A DNA stretch of 64,000 nt from Chryseobacterium sp. c4a (GCF_009900745.1 NZ_WXVU01000009.1:124001-188000); one strand, 5' to 3'; shown: positions 25,576 through 36,161, counted from the stretch's first letter. The notes: a model not told the origin generated them from the sequence alone. Program-made: numbers and translations.

Positions 25576-27015
25576 TTATAAAATTACGGTTTGTATAGAG
25601 TGTGCCGGAGCATTCAGCTTGGCAGCCATCCCTTCAATCCAAAGATTGGTTTCAATATCATTGTCTGAATCATTCATGATTACTGTTACCAGCTGTCCGT
25701 TTTCATTCATGAAAGCTGAAGAAGTTAAAGCAGCTCTGTTGGAAGAAGAACCTATTCTTTGGGCATTAGGTTTAATATACTTTGAAACGTGTCCGATATA
25801 GTAATATTCATAAGTATAAAACACCTCTCCTGTTTTGGTATCTGCAATAATTGGTGCAAAACAGAAGTTTCCTTTATGGTTAGGGCCTCCGGTTTCATCC
25901 AGAAGAATATTCCAGTCCGTCCATAAAGCATTTCCTTTATTGAAATCGTTCAACATATTCTTACTGTATAGCTCACCAAGGCTTACATCATAGATTCTGT
26001 CCATAGTGAATTGTTCTTTACAGCCTTCTGTAAAAGCAAGGAATTTATCTGGAAAAGCTCTATGCGTTTCTGCCAGGTTATCAAACAGCTGGGTTTTATT
26101 ATTCCAGGTTTCATACCAGTGATAACCGATTCCACTCGCATATTTAGAAGTTTCCGGATCACTAAGTGTGGTTGTAGCTCTTTGATAGATTAAGTCTCTG
26201 TTGTGATCCCAGATCATTACCTTTTTATCTTTATAGCCGTTTTTCCATAAAGTTGGCCCCAGATTATTCTTCAGGAACTCTCCTTCTTCTTCCGCTGTAT
26301 AGATACATGATTCCCAGGATTGTGTAGCCATAGGTTCATTCTGAACGGTTAATCCCCAAACATTAATTCCTCTCTTTTCGTATTCTTTAATGAATTTAAT
26401 ATAATAATCTGCCCAGGTCTGATAGTATTGGTTTTCCAATCTTCCGCCTTTATATAAACTCTTGTTTGATTTCATCCAGGCTGGTGGACTCCATGGAGAG
26501 AAATAAAAGGTAAAACTGTTTCCAATTGCTTTTTGAGCTTCCTTAATCAGTGGAATCTTATACTTCTCATCGTGAGCAACATTGAATGTTTTCAAAGAGA
26601 TATCATTATCTGCTACATAGGTATAAGAATCACTGGAGAAGTCACAGGAATTCATATTGGTACGAACCACAGTGTAGCCCAGCCCATTCTTTCCGAAATA
26701 TGCTTCCAGAATTTCTTGCTGTTTATTTTTTGGCATTTTGTAGAAAGTTTCTGCAGAAGCATCTGTAATAGCCCCTCCAATTCCGATGAGTTTTTGATAT
26801 TTAAAATGAGGAGCAACAAAAATACAGGCTTCCGTCTCTTTTGGCTGACCAAACTGCTCAAATTTTACAGCCCCTTTGTCTGCCATCCTTTCATTGACCT
26901 TAGAATTGGTCAAAATTACCTTAGCTGTTTTTCCTTCATGCTTTTTCCAATAATTCTGAGCATTGACATTGATGGCAATACCGATTACAAAACAACTTAC
27001 GATTAGTTTTCTCAT
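25576..27015 (-). CDS. GH30 glycoside hydrolase (PUL, last gene)
   Basis: A 479-residue secreted enzyme (signal peptide to about residue 19) with a GH30 (beta/alpha)8 barrel and side beta-domain. The acid/base is E227 (TVQNEP) and the nucleophile E330 (FTEGC). GH30 covers glucosylceramidases and endo-beta-1,6-glucanases; the GH30_3-like context suggests beta-1,6-glucanase. No lipobox, so probably periplasmic. It is the sixth gene of the susCD operon, 38 bp after the GH16 gene. Confidence 0.88.
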   Translation of the reverse strand: MRKLIVSCFVIGIAINVNAQNYWKKHEGKTAKVILTNSKVNERMADKGAVKFEQFGQPKETEACIFVAPHFKYQKLIGIGGAITDASAETFYKMPKNKQQEILEAYFGKNGLGYTVVRTNMNSCDFSSDSYTYVADNDISLKTFNVAHDEKYKIPLIKEAQKAIGNSFTFYFSPWSPPAWMKSNKSLYKGGRLENQYYQTWADYYIKFIKEYEKRGINVWGLTVQNEPMATQSWESCIYTAEEEGEFLKNNLGPTLWKNGYKDKKVMIWDHNRDLIYQRATTTLSDPETSKYASGIGYHWYETWNNKTQLFDNLAETHRAFPDKFLAFTEGCKEQFTMDRIYDVSLGELYSKNMLNDFNKGNALWTDWNILLDETGGPNHKGNFCFAPIIADTKTGEVFYTYEYYYIGHVSKYIKPNAQRIGSSSNRAALTSSAFMNENGQLVTVIMNDSDNDIETNLWIEGMAAKLNAPAHSIQTVIL

Positions 27016-27053
27016 GATTTTTTTGTTTGTGGACTAAAACGTCCTCTTTTTCA

Positions 27054-27863
27054 TTATCTATTTTGATAGACTCTTACATAGTCTATATAATACTTTTGTG
27101 GAAAGATGCCGTCATCTATTCCTTCTTTTCCACCCCATAAACCTCCAACGGCAAGATTTAAAATGATAAAATAAGGTTGGTCAAAAGGCCATGCCTCTTT
27201 GGTTTTTTCTCTGTTTTCATAGGTAAAGAACTTCTTATCATCAATATAAACATCAATTTTTTCGGGTGTCCAATCAGCTTTATACACATGGAATCTTTCA
27301 CTTACATCTTTTACAATCAGCGTATCTGTTTTTTGATTTCCCTGGATATGATTGTATTTCTTTGTGTGTACTGAAGCGTGAATAAATCCTTGATTAAATC
27401 CAACATGTTCCATAATATCAAGCTCTCCATCATCCGGCCATTTTTTCATATTTTCGCTCATCATCCAGATGGCTGGCCAGGTTCCTTTACCTTTCGGGAG
27501 CTTTGCCCGTACTTCTACTGTTCCATATTGAAAAGAAAATTTTCCTTTGGTTAAGAGCCTTGCTGAAGTATATTTATTTTTTTCCCAATTTTCTTTTCGG
27601 GCTTCAATGATAAGGTTTCCATTTTCCATCCGGGCATTTTCCAGTCTGCTTTTTGTATAAAACTGTGCTTCTTCATTTCCAAATCCATTTCCTCCTGTAT
27701 CATAGTTCCATTTTAAAGAATCAGGAAGTCCTTTTCCATTAAATTCGTCACTCCAAATCAGCTTCTTACCAGAATCAACTTTAGTAGAAACACAATTTAT
27801 TACTGATAAAACGGCTATTGCAGCTATACAAAGCTGAATTATTTTTTGGGGTCTTAAACTCAT
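27054..27863 (-). CDS. GH16 beta-glucanase (laminarinase-like lipoprotein)
   Basis: A 269-residue protein with a lipoprotein-type signal (C24 after AVLSVIN). The GH16 signature GELDIMEH supplies E147, D149 and E152. WPAIWMM and GGLWGGKEG are typical of the beta-1,3-glucanase branch. It probably cuts beta-1,3 links at the outer membrane or periplasm, with the GH30 enzymes acting on beta-1,6 links. The residue before the cysteine (Asn) is not ideal for a lipobox. Confidence 0.88.
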   Translation of the reverse strand: MSLRPQKIIQLCIAAIAVLSVINCVSTKVDSGKKLIWSDEFNGKGLPDSLKWNYDTGGNGFGNEEAQFYTKSRLENARMENGNLIIEARKENWEKNKYTSARLLTKGKFSFQYGTVEVRAKLPKGKGTWPAIWMMSENMKKWPDDGELDIMEHVGFNQGFIHASVHTKKYNHIQGNQKTDTLIVKDVSERFHVYKADWTPEKIDVYIDDKKFFTYENREKTKEAWPFDQPYFIILNLAVGGLWGGKEGIDDGIFPQKYYIDYVRVYQNR

Positions 27864-27948
27864 ACAATGTTTATGGGCATTATATTTTTATTAAAGTCTT
27901 TTTTAATATCTTGATATTGAAGAGGATTAAATCTCACTCTTGTTCAAT

Positions 27949-30171
27949 TTATTTTGTCCAATTAATTCTTTTGGTTTGTACATCCTGAGAATTAGTTCCT
28001 ATCATAATATCAAACTCACCCGCTTCCCAGTCAAAATTAAGTTCGTCATCAAAAAATTTCAAATCTTCCGGAGTTAGTGTAAATTCTACCTTTTTGGCTT
28101 CTCCTTTTTTAATAATTATTTTTTTAAAACCTTTCAGGTCTTTTACAGGTCTTACTACTTTCCCAAAAAGATCTCTTATATAAAGCTGTACCACTTCCTC
28201 ACCATCATATTTTCCAGTATTGGAAACTGTAACATTGATGACTAATCTCTGATTTCCTTTGAGGTTTTCAGAACTCAATATCATATTGGAATAGGTAAAA
28301 TTTGTATAACTTAACCCAAATCCAAATGGGAATTTCGGATCATTGTCAAGATCAATATATGCTGAAACATAATTTCTGTCTGTATTATTTTTTGCAGGTC
28401 TGCCCGTATTGTAGTGATTATAATACACCGGGATCTGCCCTTCAGTTCTTGGAAAAGTCATTGGAAGCTTTCCACCCGGGTTTACGGTTCCAAACAGAAT
28501 ATCGGCAATAGAGTTTCCAGCTTCCGTTCCTAGCCACCAGGTATAAATAATAGCTGGAATATGGTCTGCCGCCCAGTTAAAAACCAAAGGTCTCCCTGCA
28601 TTAATCATAAGGACAATCGGTTTTCCTGTTTTGGCAATTTCTTTTAACAAATCTTCCTGCACCCCGGAAAAGCCAATATTACTTCGGCTTTTTGCTTCAC
28701 CACTCATTGCATGTCCTTCTCCTAAAGTCATAATCACCACATCTGCTTTTTTGGCGGTTTCTACAGCCTCTGCAAACATCGTTTTGTCCTGATCATCAAC
28801 ATTACAGCCTTTTGCATATAATAAGGTAGAATTTTTATCGAGTTGATTTTTAATTCCATCAAATTGTGAAACAATTCTTTGGGTATCATCTTTAAAAGCA
28901 ATAGACCAAAATCCATGATTAGCTACCGTTTCCTTTCCAAACGGCCCAATCAAAGCAACTGTCTTTATTGTTTTTGAAAGCGGAAGAATATTGTCTTTAT
29001 TTTTAAGAAGAACGATACTTTTAGATCCGAACGCCCTTCCGAATTTCCTATTTTCCTGGTTATCAAATTGTTTTTTCTGTCTTTTTTCATTACTGAATCG
29101 GTAAGGATCGTCGAAAAGCCCCATCTCGAATTTTTTGGTTAAAATTCTTCCTGTGGCATCATCCACGAGTTTAGCATCTACTTTTCCTTCTTTAGCAAGT
29201 TTCGGAAGTTCTGCCATATACACTCTACTTTCCATATCCATATCACTGCCTCCCTGTATCGCTTTTTCAGCAGCCTCTGCACCATCTTTTGCATATCCGT
29301 GAGGAATCATTTCTCCAATACTTCCCCAATCTGAAACCACAAAACCTTTATAATTCCATTTTTCTTTTAATAAATTTCTTTGGATATATTGATTGGCTGT
29401 GGCGGGAATTCCGTTGATATCATTGAAAGAATTCATGAATGTAGCTACTCCTGCTTCTGCAGCAGCTTTGAAGGGCGGAAGGTAAGTTTCGTTCAATTGT
29501 CTGAGACTCATATCAACAGAGTTATAATCTCTACCTCCTACTGCTGCACCATATGCTGCAAAATGCTTTGCACAGGCCATAACAGCATCCAGACTTCCTA
29601 ATCCTTTTCCTTGGAATCCTTTAATTCTTGCTAATCCGATATAAGTTCCCAAGTATGTATCTTCTCCTGAACCTTCCATCACTCTTCCCCATCTCGGGTC
29701 TCTGGCAATATCTACCATTGGGGCAAAAGTCCAGTGAATACCATAAGCAGATGCTTCTGTAGCTGCAATTCTTTCGGATTTTTCTATCATTTCCAGATCC
29801 CAACTTGCAGCTTGTCCAATATTAACAGGAAAAGTAGTTCTGTACCCATGAATAACATCTTGTCCAAATAATAAAGGAATCTTCAATCGGGATTGCATGG
29901 CCAGTTTCTGAAACGCTCTGGTTTCTTCTGCTCCGGCAACATTCAGCATAGAGCCAACTTTTCCTTTTTTTATTTCTTCCAATACTGCAGCTGAATTAGA
30001 ATGTTGAGGTCCTGTGGCATATTCAAATCCACTGTATTGTACCATCTGTCCTACTTTTTCTTCCAGTGTCATTTTAGATAAAAGATCTGCAACTCTCTGA
30101 TCTATTGTTTTCTGTCCGTAGACGCTCATTCCAAATGCTGAGAATGCCAATAAGAAATAAACTCTCTTCAT
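27949..30171 (-). CDS. bglX: GH3 beta-glucosidase (BglX-like)
   Basis: A 740-residue periplasmic enzyme with a signal peptide (to about residue 20), the GH3 N-terminal barrel, a C-terminal domain and a fibronectin III-like tail. The nucleophile is D281 in VVSDWGS; KHFAAYG (202-208) and GRDYNSVDMS are family hallmarks. It would release glucose from the oligosaccharides made by the endo-enzymes. Its ATG lies 10 bp beyond the stop codon of the next upstream GH30 gene. Confidence 0.93.
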   Translation of the reverse strand: MKRVYFLLAFSAFGMSVYGQKTIDQRVADLLSKMTLEEKVGQMVQYSGFEYATGPQHSNSAAVLEEIKKGKVGSMLNVAGAEETRAFQKLAMQSRLKIPLLFGQDVIHGYRTTFPVNIGQAASWDLEMIEKSERIAATEASAYGIHWTFAPMVDIARDPRWGRVMEGSGEDTYLGTYIGLARIKGFQGKGLGSLDAVMACAKHFAAYGAAVGGRDYNSVDMSLRQLNETYLPPFKAAAEAGVATFMNSFNDINGIPATANQYIQRNLLKEKWNYKGFVVSDWGSIGEMIPHGYAKDGAEAAEKAIQGGSDMDMESRVYMAELPKLAKEGKVDAKLVDDATGRILTKKFEMGLFDDPYRFSNEKRQKKQFDNQENRKFGRAFGSKSIVLLKNKDNILPLSKTIKTVALIGPFGKETVANHGFWSIAFKDDTQRIVSQFDGIKNQLDKNSTLLYAKGCNVDDQDKTMFAEAVETAKKADVVIMTLGEGHAMSGEAKSRSNIGFSGVQEDLLKEIAKTGKPIVLMINAGRPLVFNWAADHIPAIIYTWWLGTEAGNSIADILFGTVNPGGKLPMTFPRTEGQIPVYYNHYNTGRPAKNNTDRNYVSAYIDLDNDPKFPFGFGLSYTNFTYSNMILSSENLKGNQRLVINVTVSNTGKYDGEEVVQLYIRDLFGKVVRPVKDLKGFKKIIIKKGEAKKVEFTLTPEDLKFFDDELNFDWEAGEFDIMIGTNSQDVQTKRINWTK

Positions 30172-30181
30172 ACTTATTCGG

Positions 30182-31606
30182 TTAAAAAATATAAGTTGCG
30201 GCAGATTGCCCAGGAATGTTTACTGTAGCGATCTTTCCGGCAAATTTAATATTAAAATTTTCATTTTCTTTATTATCGTTCTGAACAATCAACACTGTTT
30301 TTCCGTTGGGAGTTTTGAATGCTACTGTCGATAGATACTGGGTCTGAGTGGAAGCAATACGCTGAGAACCTGCCGGTATAAACTTAGAGGCATGTGCTAC
30401 AATATAGTAAGCTACATTTCTGGTAAAGTTCTCACTGTCTGAAATGGTAATGGCACCTTTACATTCTGTACAACCACCTTCTGTATGTGGGCTATATTTA
30501 GAATCATTGGCAAGATTCCATTCCAGGGCTATTTTACTCCAATTTCTCATCGATCCGATGATCACATTCTTTGTATGCCAGTTCAGATCTTCATTAAAAG
30601 TCCCTTTTGAACCTGTCCACTGTTCAGTAAAATATAGATTTTTATCAGGGAAAGCATCATGAACTGTGCTTAATGCAGAAATATCTCCTTCGTACAAATG
30701 AAAAGCTGAACCATCAATATACTGATAGGCTTCAGAATCTTTCAGAATATCTAATGCATATTCAGGTTTATTGCAATTATGATCGTATACCACGATCTTT
30801 GTTTTGATCATATTGGTTTTAAAAACAGGCCCCAGAAACCCTTTCATAAAGTCTCTCTGCTGATTAGAGGGCATGTACAAACTCGGGTTATTTCCAGGAT
30901 GTAAAGGTTCATTTTGAGGAGTTATAGCATCAATGCTAATTCCTTCTTTCTTCATTCCCTGAATATATTTTACAAAATAACGGGCATATATTCCATAAAA
31001 TTCCGGCTTTAGGCTCCCCCCTTTTGATTTTCCATTATCCTTCATCCAAACTGGTGCAGACCATGGTGCAGCAATGATTTTAATTTTAGGATTGATGGCT
31101 AAAATTTCTTTTAGCATTGCAATCAGGTCTTTATCTTTTGCCAAACTGAACTTGGATAAGGAAACATCCGTCTCTCCCTCCGGAAGATCATCGTAGGAAA
31201 AAACTTCACCATCAAGATCTGAAGCTCCGATACTCAATCTCAGATAGCTGATGGAAATCGAATTTTCACCTGTTCCAAAAAGTTCATGAAGCAAAGCCTT
31301 TCTTTTAGATGGAGACAAACGATTGATTACCTCAACACTTCCGCCCGTTAATGTATATCCAAAACCATCAACATATTGAAACTTTTGAGTATCATCAATT
31401 TCAATATTTTGAAGAGTATTGGAGGTATTTACAAATCTGGTTGAAGCCTGGGATTGCATTTTGATGCTTTCGTCTCCTTTGGTAAGCCAATATTGAACTT
31501 CATTATTATTTTTCATAGCCACTGAGGCACATGATAAAGGAAAAAGTACCACACCGCAAAGCAGTGCAGTACCTTTAAAGAAACTATATAAGTTGTGAAA
31601 CTTCAT
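30182..31606 (-). CDS. GH30 glycoside hydrolase, probably surface lipoprotein
   Basis: A 474-residue GH30 enzyme. The acid/base is E233 (TPQNEP) and the nucleophile E328 (YFTEQW). A signal with C26 in FPLSC suggests a lipoprotein, in contrast to the soluble paralogue at 25576. Such a pair usually splits into a surface endo-glucanase and a periplasmic one. It starts 3 bp after the susD-like stop codon, so translation is likely coupled. Confidence 0.88.
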   Translation of the reverse strand: MKFHNLYSFFKGTALLCGVVLFPLSCASVAMKNNNEVQYWLTKGDESIKMQSQASTRFVNTSNTLQNIEIDDTQKFQYVDGFGYTLTGGSVEVINRLSPSKRKALLHELFGTGENSISISYLRLSIGASDLDGEVFSYDDLPEGETDVSLSKFSLAKDKDLIAMLKEILAINPKIKIIAAPWSAPVWMKDNGKSKGGSLKPEFYGIYARYFVKYIQGMKKEGISIDAITPQNEPLHPGNNPSLYMPSNQQRDFMKGFLGPVFKTNMIKTKIVVYDHNCNKPEYALDILKDSEAYQYIDGSAFHLYEGDISALSTVHDAFPDKNLYFTEQWTGSKGTFNEDLNWHTKNVIIGSMRNWSKIALEWNLANDSKYSPHTEGGCTECKGAITISDSENFTRNVAYYIVAHASKFIPAGSQRIASTQTQYLSTVAFKTPNGKTVLIVQNDNKENENFNIKFAGKIATVNIPGQSAATYIF

Positions 31607-31609
31607 ATT

Positions 31610-33148
31610 TTAGTATCCGGGATTTTGTTTTAAAGCAGTATTGGTCAATTCATTGAATGGAATGGGCAGAATTTCATTTTTACCTGCTTTAAACCCTCTT
31701 GTTCCTAGTCTCGCTGAGGCTTCTTCCCATCTGACAAGATCAAACCATCTGTGCCCTTCTCCTGCTAATTCTCTTCTTCTTTCATCTTTAATAGCTTGCA
31801 TAGAAACCGGAACCGGAGCAAGTCCCACTCTTCCCCTTACAGCATCTAATAATGCCTGAGCTCTTCCACCGGCACCACCCAATGCTTCAGCCTCCATAAG
31901 ATAAGTATCTGCCAATCTTATAGCAATATAGTTTTGACGGAAATTAAGCTCAGTAGGCCCCGGCAGATTAGATTTATCGGCATTCCTTGGTAAATATTTG
32001 TTTAGGAAATATCCTGTATCTCTAAAGCCTGGGGAATAAGTAATTTTCCCTTCTTCTTTTAATTTTTTAGCATTAAATATCGTAGCATTTAATCGGGGGT
32101 CTCCTTGCATAAAATTAAACAGATCATCTGTAACAGGATTAAATCCCCAACTTGCATAAAGATCAGGAGCATCATTATTAGGGACATTCGCAACTCGTCC
32201 ATAAGATTTTATTCCTAGCATTACGTTGATTGAATTCCCTTCATCTTTACCAGAACCCCAAAACGGCCAATCTGCATTACTCACATTAGTATGCATTACT
32301 TCAAGCACAGATTCAGTCGTAAATTTATTATCTACCTTCCATAGATCATCAAAATTGCTTACTAATTTATATCCATACTGGCTTTCCTTACCCGGAGTAC
32401 CATTTACCTGTTCAAATTGAGCTGCTGCTTCCACATTCTTCTTATCATATAAATAAATTTTGCCAAGAATAGCACGGGCTGTGCCTTGTGTGATTCTCCC
32501 TTTCTCACTAGGCCCGGATGCCTTCATCATAAGATCTGGTAAAGCAGAAACAATATCAGTTTCTATTTGTGTGTATATTTTTTTAGGGTCTTCCTGCGGA
32601 ATATTATAATAATCATCTGTAAACACAACCGGCTTTAGGATAAGAGGGATATTTTTGAACATCCTCAATAGCTCAAAATAGTATAATGATCTTAGCACTT
32701 TGGCCTCCGCAATATATCTTTTTCTTATCTGATCATCCATTGTGGCATTTGGAATTCTTTCCAACAAAAGGTTAGCCTTTGCAATACCCTGATAATAGTC
32801 TTTCCAATAACTGGCAGGCATAATAATAGAGTTGATTGAATAGTTTGAGAACCCTTGAATACCAGCGCCATCCGAAGAATTCCCTCCACCTGAATAGAAA
32901 TCATCAGAAGCTCCGTTAAAGAAAGTCACCATATTCTCGAAACCACCGGAATACTTTCGTAACATATCATAAGTAGCTATTAATCCTCCGAAAGCCTGTT
33001 CTTCATTCTTAAAATAGTTACTTGTATCAAAAGTTCCTGTATTCTTTACATCCTCCAGGTTTCCTTTATCACAAGATACAGCCCCAAAACTAATACCTGT
33101 TAATAATAAAACAGATACACTCTTATATATAAATCTTTTATTTTTCAT
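31610..33148 (-). CDS. SusD/RagB-like glycan-binding lipoprotein
   Basis: A 512-residue protein with a lipoprotein signal (GAVSC, C26) and the TPR-rich SusD fold (IRKRYIAEAKVLRSLYYFELLRMF; RRRELAGEGHRWFDLVRW near the C-terminus). It covers the SusC channel from outside and captures the glycan. It sits 11 bp downstream of the SusC-like gene, the standard pair. Confidence 0.95.
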   Translation of the reverse strand: MKNKRFIYKSVSVLLLTGISFGAVSCDKGNLEDVKNTGTFDTSNYFKNEEQAFGGLIATYDMLRKYSGGFENMVTFFNGASDDFYSGGGNSSDGAGIQGFSNYSINSIIMPASYWKDYYQGIAKANLLLERIPNATMDDQIRKRYIAEAKVLRSLYYFELLRMFKNIPLILKPVVFTDDYYNIPQEDPKKIYTQIETDIVSALPDLMMKASGPSEKGRITQGTARAILGKIYLYDKKNVEAAAQFEQVNGTPGKESQYGYKLVSNFDDLWKVDNKFTTESVLEVMHTNVSNADWPFWGSGKDEGNSINVMLGIKSYGRVANVPNNDAPDLYASWGFNPVTDDLFNFMQGDPRLNATIFNAKKLKEEGKITYSPGFRDTGYFLNKYLPRNADKSNLPGPTELNFRQNYIAIRLADTYLMEAEALGGAGGRAQALLDAVRGRVGLAPVPVSMQAIKDERRRELAGEGHRWFDLVRWEEASARLGTRGFKAGKNEILPIPFNELTNTALKQNPGY

Positions 33149-33159
33149 TTTTTTAATCT

Positions 33160-36069
33160 TTAAAATTGAACACTAGCTCCGAAAATGAAAGTTCTTGCTT
33201 GTGGATAGAAAGCTCTATCTATACCAAATGTGTCTGTTCCTGCAATTTCAGGATCATATCCTGTATACTTGGTAAAAGTAACAAGATTTTCCCCCGTCAC
33301 ATAGAATCGGATTTTTGAAGCACCAATGGTTTTGGCTGCTTCACTCGGTAAGGTATAGCCTATCTGAACCAATTTAAGACGTAAATAATCTCCGTTCTGC
33401 AGATAATAATCAGACATTCTTGTATAGTTTTGATTATCATCATTTACGGTAAGCCTAGCTATTGTATTTGAAGTTCCTTCTCCTGTCCAACGTCCCATAA
33501 TAGCAGTCTGATAATTGGCTTCCAGGATATCCAGCCTTCTGAGCCCCTGGAAAATTTTATTCCCAGCCTGCCCTTGTGCAAATACCATCAAATCAAAATT
33601 CTTATAATTCAGATTAACAGTAAGTCCAAATGTGTATTTTGGTACAGAGCTTCCCAGATTTACATAGTCTTTATCATCAATTACTCCATCACCATTCGCA
33701 TCGAGTCTTTTGAAATCCCCTGGTTTTGCTTTAGGCTGAATTAATTCTCCTTTAGCATTTCGATACGCATCAATTTCTGCCTGATTCTGAAAAATTCCTA
33801 AGTTTTTATAACCATAGAAAGAACCATATGACTCACCCACTTGAAGTCTGGATACAGCTCCTAATGTTTGATAAGAAGCAAAATTTACATAAGGTCTGTT
33901 ATTTTCAAGTCTGGTAATTTCATTTTTTAAATAAGCTAAATTACCATTAACTGAAAAACCAAAGTCCCCCCATTTCTTTTTGTATCCAAGGTTTACCTCC
34001 ACTCCATCATTGTTCATATCCCCAATATTTCTGAACGGATTATTGATTAATCCCAAGTAACCGGGAAGCTCAACTTTTCTTAAAATATCAGTACTCTTTT
34101 TTCTATAGAGGTCAACGCTCAGATCAATGTTTCTGAAAAGCTTCATATCTGCTGCAATATTGAACTGTGAGGTTCTTTCCCACTTCAAATCAGGATTTTC
34201 AAGAGTACTTGGTGCATATCCTACTCGAATAATATTGTCTCCAAAAGTATAGTTACTTCCAGCGATCAGGAAATTGGCAAACTGGAAATCATCAATAGCA
34301 TCATTACCCAGCACTCCATATCCACCTCTCAGTTTAAAGCTGTTTACCACTTTATTCTCCGGCCAAAAGCTCTCATTAGAAACATTCCACCCTAAAGACA
34401 TTGCTGGAAAATTTCCCCAATGATTGTTACTTCCAAATTTGGAGGAACCATCTCTACGAATTGTTCCGGTAAAAAGGTATCTGTTATCATAGTCATAAAC
34501 CACTCTTGCGAAATAAGAAGCTTTATGAGTTTGTTTTCCATCCCATGCGTTTCCTTTTCTATTTTCAGGAGAAATATCAAAGTTAAAAGATGCATCTTCC
34601 CAGTTATTGGTAGGAAGATTGGTAAACGTTGTACTTTGTCCTGACGAAATATTATACTCGTAATACCCTTGCCCAAACAAAACGTTCAGGTTATGCAATC
34701 CAAATTTATTCTGATAGGATAATGTATTTTCAGTACTCCATTCAAACTTTTTGTCAATTTGCCTGAATAAACTGTTAAAATCATTTTTATTAGCTGTACT
34801 CAGATAATTAACCGGAACAAATGCCTGATTCCCCCAATAAGAAAGTTTCCCATTCATGCTCGATTTAAAACTAATATGTTTATCAAGCTTTAACTCCGCA
34901 AATACATTAGCTATAATGTCATCAGTCCATTTAAATCTTCCTAACTGAGTTTGTCTGAAAGCCAATGGATTTGTCATCTCCTTACTTACATAAGGTGAAA
35001 TTCCGTATGGATTTCCATTAGGATCTCTTACATAATTAGGATTATTGATATAATCACTGAAATTAGGCTGGCTATTAATACCATTGGTTACCACTACAGG
35101 TGTTAACGGATCAAGATTAATCGCTGAGCTTAGAGGCCCTCCAAATTCTCCGTTATCATTAACTCCTCTGGATTTTGTATGGGTATAGGCAAAAGTTTGT
35201 CCGATCGTCAAAAAGTCAAATACTTTGTGGGTAGAGTTTAATCTGGCGTTTATTCGTTTATAATTTGAGATATCTCTTAATACAATTCCTTCTTGATCAT
35301 AATATCCAAAAGATGAGTAAAAAGTTGATTTATCATTTCCACCATTAATACTGAACTCATGAGATTGACGTTGTGCACTGTTGAAAATTTGCTTTTGCCA
35401 GTCTGTACCGACTCCATAAGATGAAGGATTACCCAAGAAAGGTTTCAATCCATCATTGTTATACGCTTCATTCATAATAGTGGCATATTGTGTCCCATTT
35501 AATAAATCAAGCTTTTTGGAAGCGCTTCCTACTCCAAAGAAACCATTGTAAGAAAGGTTTAGCTTTCCCTTTCGTCCTTTCTTGGTTGTAATCAAAATTA
35601 CCCCTTTTGCGGCAGAAACTCCATAAATTGCAGCAGATGCTCCATCCTTAAGAATTTCCATGCTTTCAATATCAGACTGATTTAGCCAGCCGATATTGTC
35701 CACCACAATTCCATCCACCACCCATAAAGGATCATTACTTCCGGCTCCAAAACTGGTAATACCACGTACACGTACTGTAGGGGCTGTTCCCGGTTGTCCG
35801 GAATTCGAAACTACAGAAATACCTGCAGCTCTTCCCTGAAGCACTTGCTCTGGTCTCCCTGCTGTAGGAGCATCTTCGATATCAGATGCTTTAATGCTTG
35901 ATATTGCTCCTGTTACATTACTCTTTTTCTGAGTTCCATAACCAATCATAACGATTTCCTCAATTTTATTCTCTTTAGAAAGCGAATCTTTCTTGGTCTG
36001 GGCGCTAAAATTAGCCGTGAAATAAAGGACGGCAACCACTCCTAAACTTCTTGATATTCTTATGTTCAT
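33160..36069 (-). CDS. SusC/RagA-like TonB-dependent transporter
   Basis: A 969-residue outer-membrane barrel with plug domain (VRVRGITSFGAGSNDPLWVVDGIVVDN; SIEILKDGASAAIYG-type motif). The SusC signature of the family is clear. The usual ~80-residue carboxypeptidase-regulatory-like domain before the TonB box is missing: only about a dozen residues separate the signal peptide from IEEIVMIGYG (residues 36-44). It imports oligosaccharides with SusD, energised by TonB. Confidence 0.95.
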   Translation of the reverse strand: MNIRISRSLGVVAVLYFTANFSAQTKKDSLSKENKIEEIVMIGYGTQKKSNVTGAISSIKASDIEDAPTAGRPEQVLQGRAAGISVVSNSGQPGTAPTVRVRGITSFGAGSNDPLWVVDGIVVDNIGWLNQSDIESMEILKDGASAAIYGVSAAKGVILITTKKGRKGKLNLSYNGFFGVGSASKKLDLLNGTQYATIMNEAYNNDGLKPFLGNPSSYGVGTDWQKQIFNSAQRQSHEFSINGGNDKSTFYSSFGYYDQEGIVLRDISNYKRINARLNSTHKVFDFLTIGQTFAYTHTKSRGVNDNGEFGGPLSSAINLDPLTPVVVTNGINSQPNFSDYINNPNYVRDPNGNPYGISPYVSKEMTNPLAFRQTQLGRFKWTDDIIANVFAELKLDKHISFKSSMNGKLSYWGNQAFVPVNYLSTANKNDFNSLFRQIDKKFEWSTENTLSYQNKFGLHNLNVLFGQGYYEYNISSGQSTTFTNLPTNNWEDASFNFDISPENRKGNAWDGKQTHKASYFARVVYDYDNRYLFTGTIRRDGSSKFGSNNHWGNFPAMSLGWNVSNESFWPENKVVNSFKLRGGYGVLGNDAIDDFQFANFLIAGSNYTFGDNIIRVGYAPSTLENPDLKWERTSQFNIAADMKLFRNIDLSVDLYRKKSTDILRKVELPGYLGLINNPFRNIGDMNNDGVEVNLGYKKKWGDFGFSVNGNLAYLKNEITRLENNRPYVNFASYQTLGAVSRLQVGESYGSFYGYKNLGIFQNQAEIDAYRNAKGELIQPKAKPGDFKRLDANGDGVIDDKDYVNLGSSVPKYTFGLTVNLNYKNFDLMVFAQGQAGNKIFQGLRRLDILEANYQTAIMGRWTGEGTSNTIARLTVNDDNQNYTRMSDYYLQNGDYLRLKLVQIGYTLPSEAAKTIGASKIRFYVTGENLVTFTKYTGYDPEIAGTDTFGIDRAFYPQARTFIFGASVQF

Positions 36070-36088
36070 ATACAGTCATTGTTTTAAT

Positions 36089-36101
36089 TCTCAAATTGAG
36101 A
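36089..36101. promoter_or_regulatory. Palindrome TCTCAAATTGAGA in the susC leader
   Basis: A 6-1-6 perfect inverted repeat 20 bp upstream of the susC ATG. On the minus strand the overlapping TCAATTTG is one base from the -7 consensus, so the palindrome would cover the promoter. Operator candidate. Confidence 0.4.
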
Positions 36102-36145
36102 CAATAAAAATATATTTTTTTTCACTTAATTAACATTAGATTAAC

Positions 36146-36161
36146 AAATATTTTAATATTT
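36146..36161. promoter_or_regulatory. Palindrome AAATATTTTAATATTT between susC and MFS genes
   Basis: A 7-2-7 inverted repeat near the middle of the divergent promoter region. The AT richness makes chance more likely, so this is a weak operator candidate. Confidence 0.3.

Noticed and set aside
26533..27006. 157-codon frame opposite the GH30 gene
   Set aside because: Shadow of the GH30 coding sequence; its sequence shows no family features.
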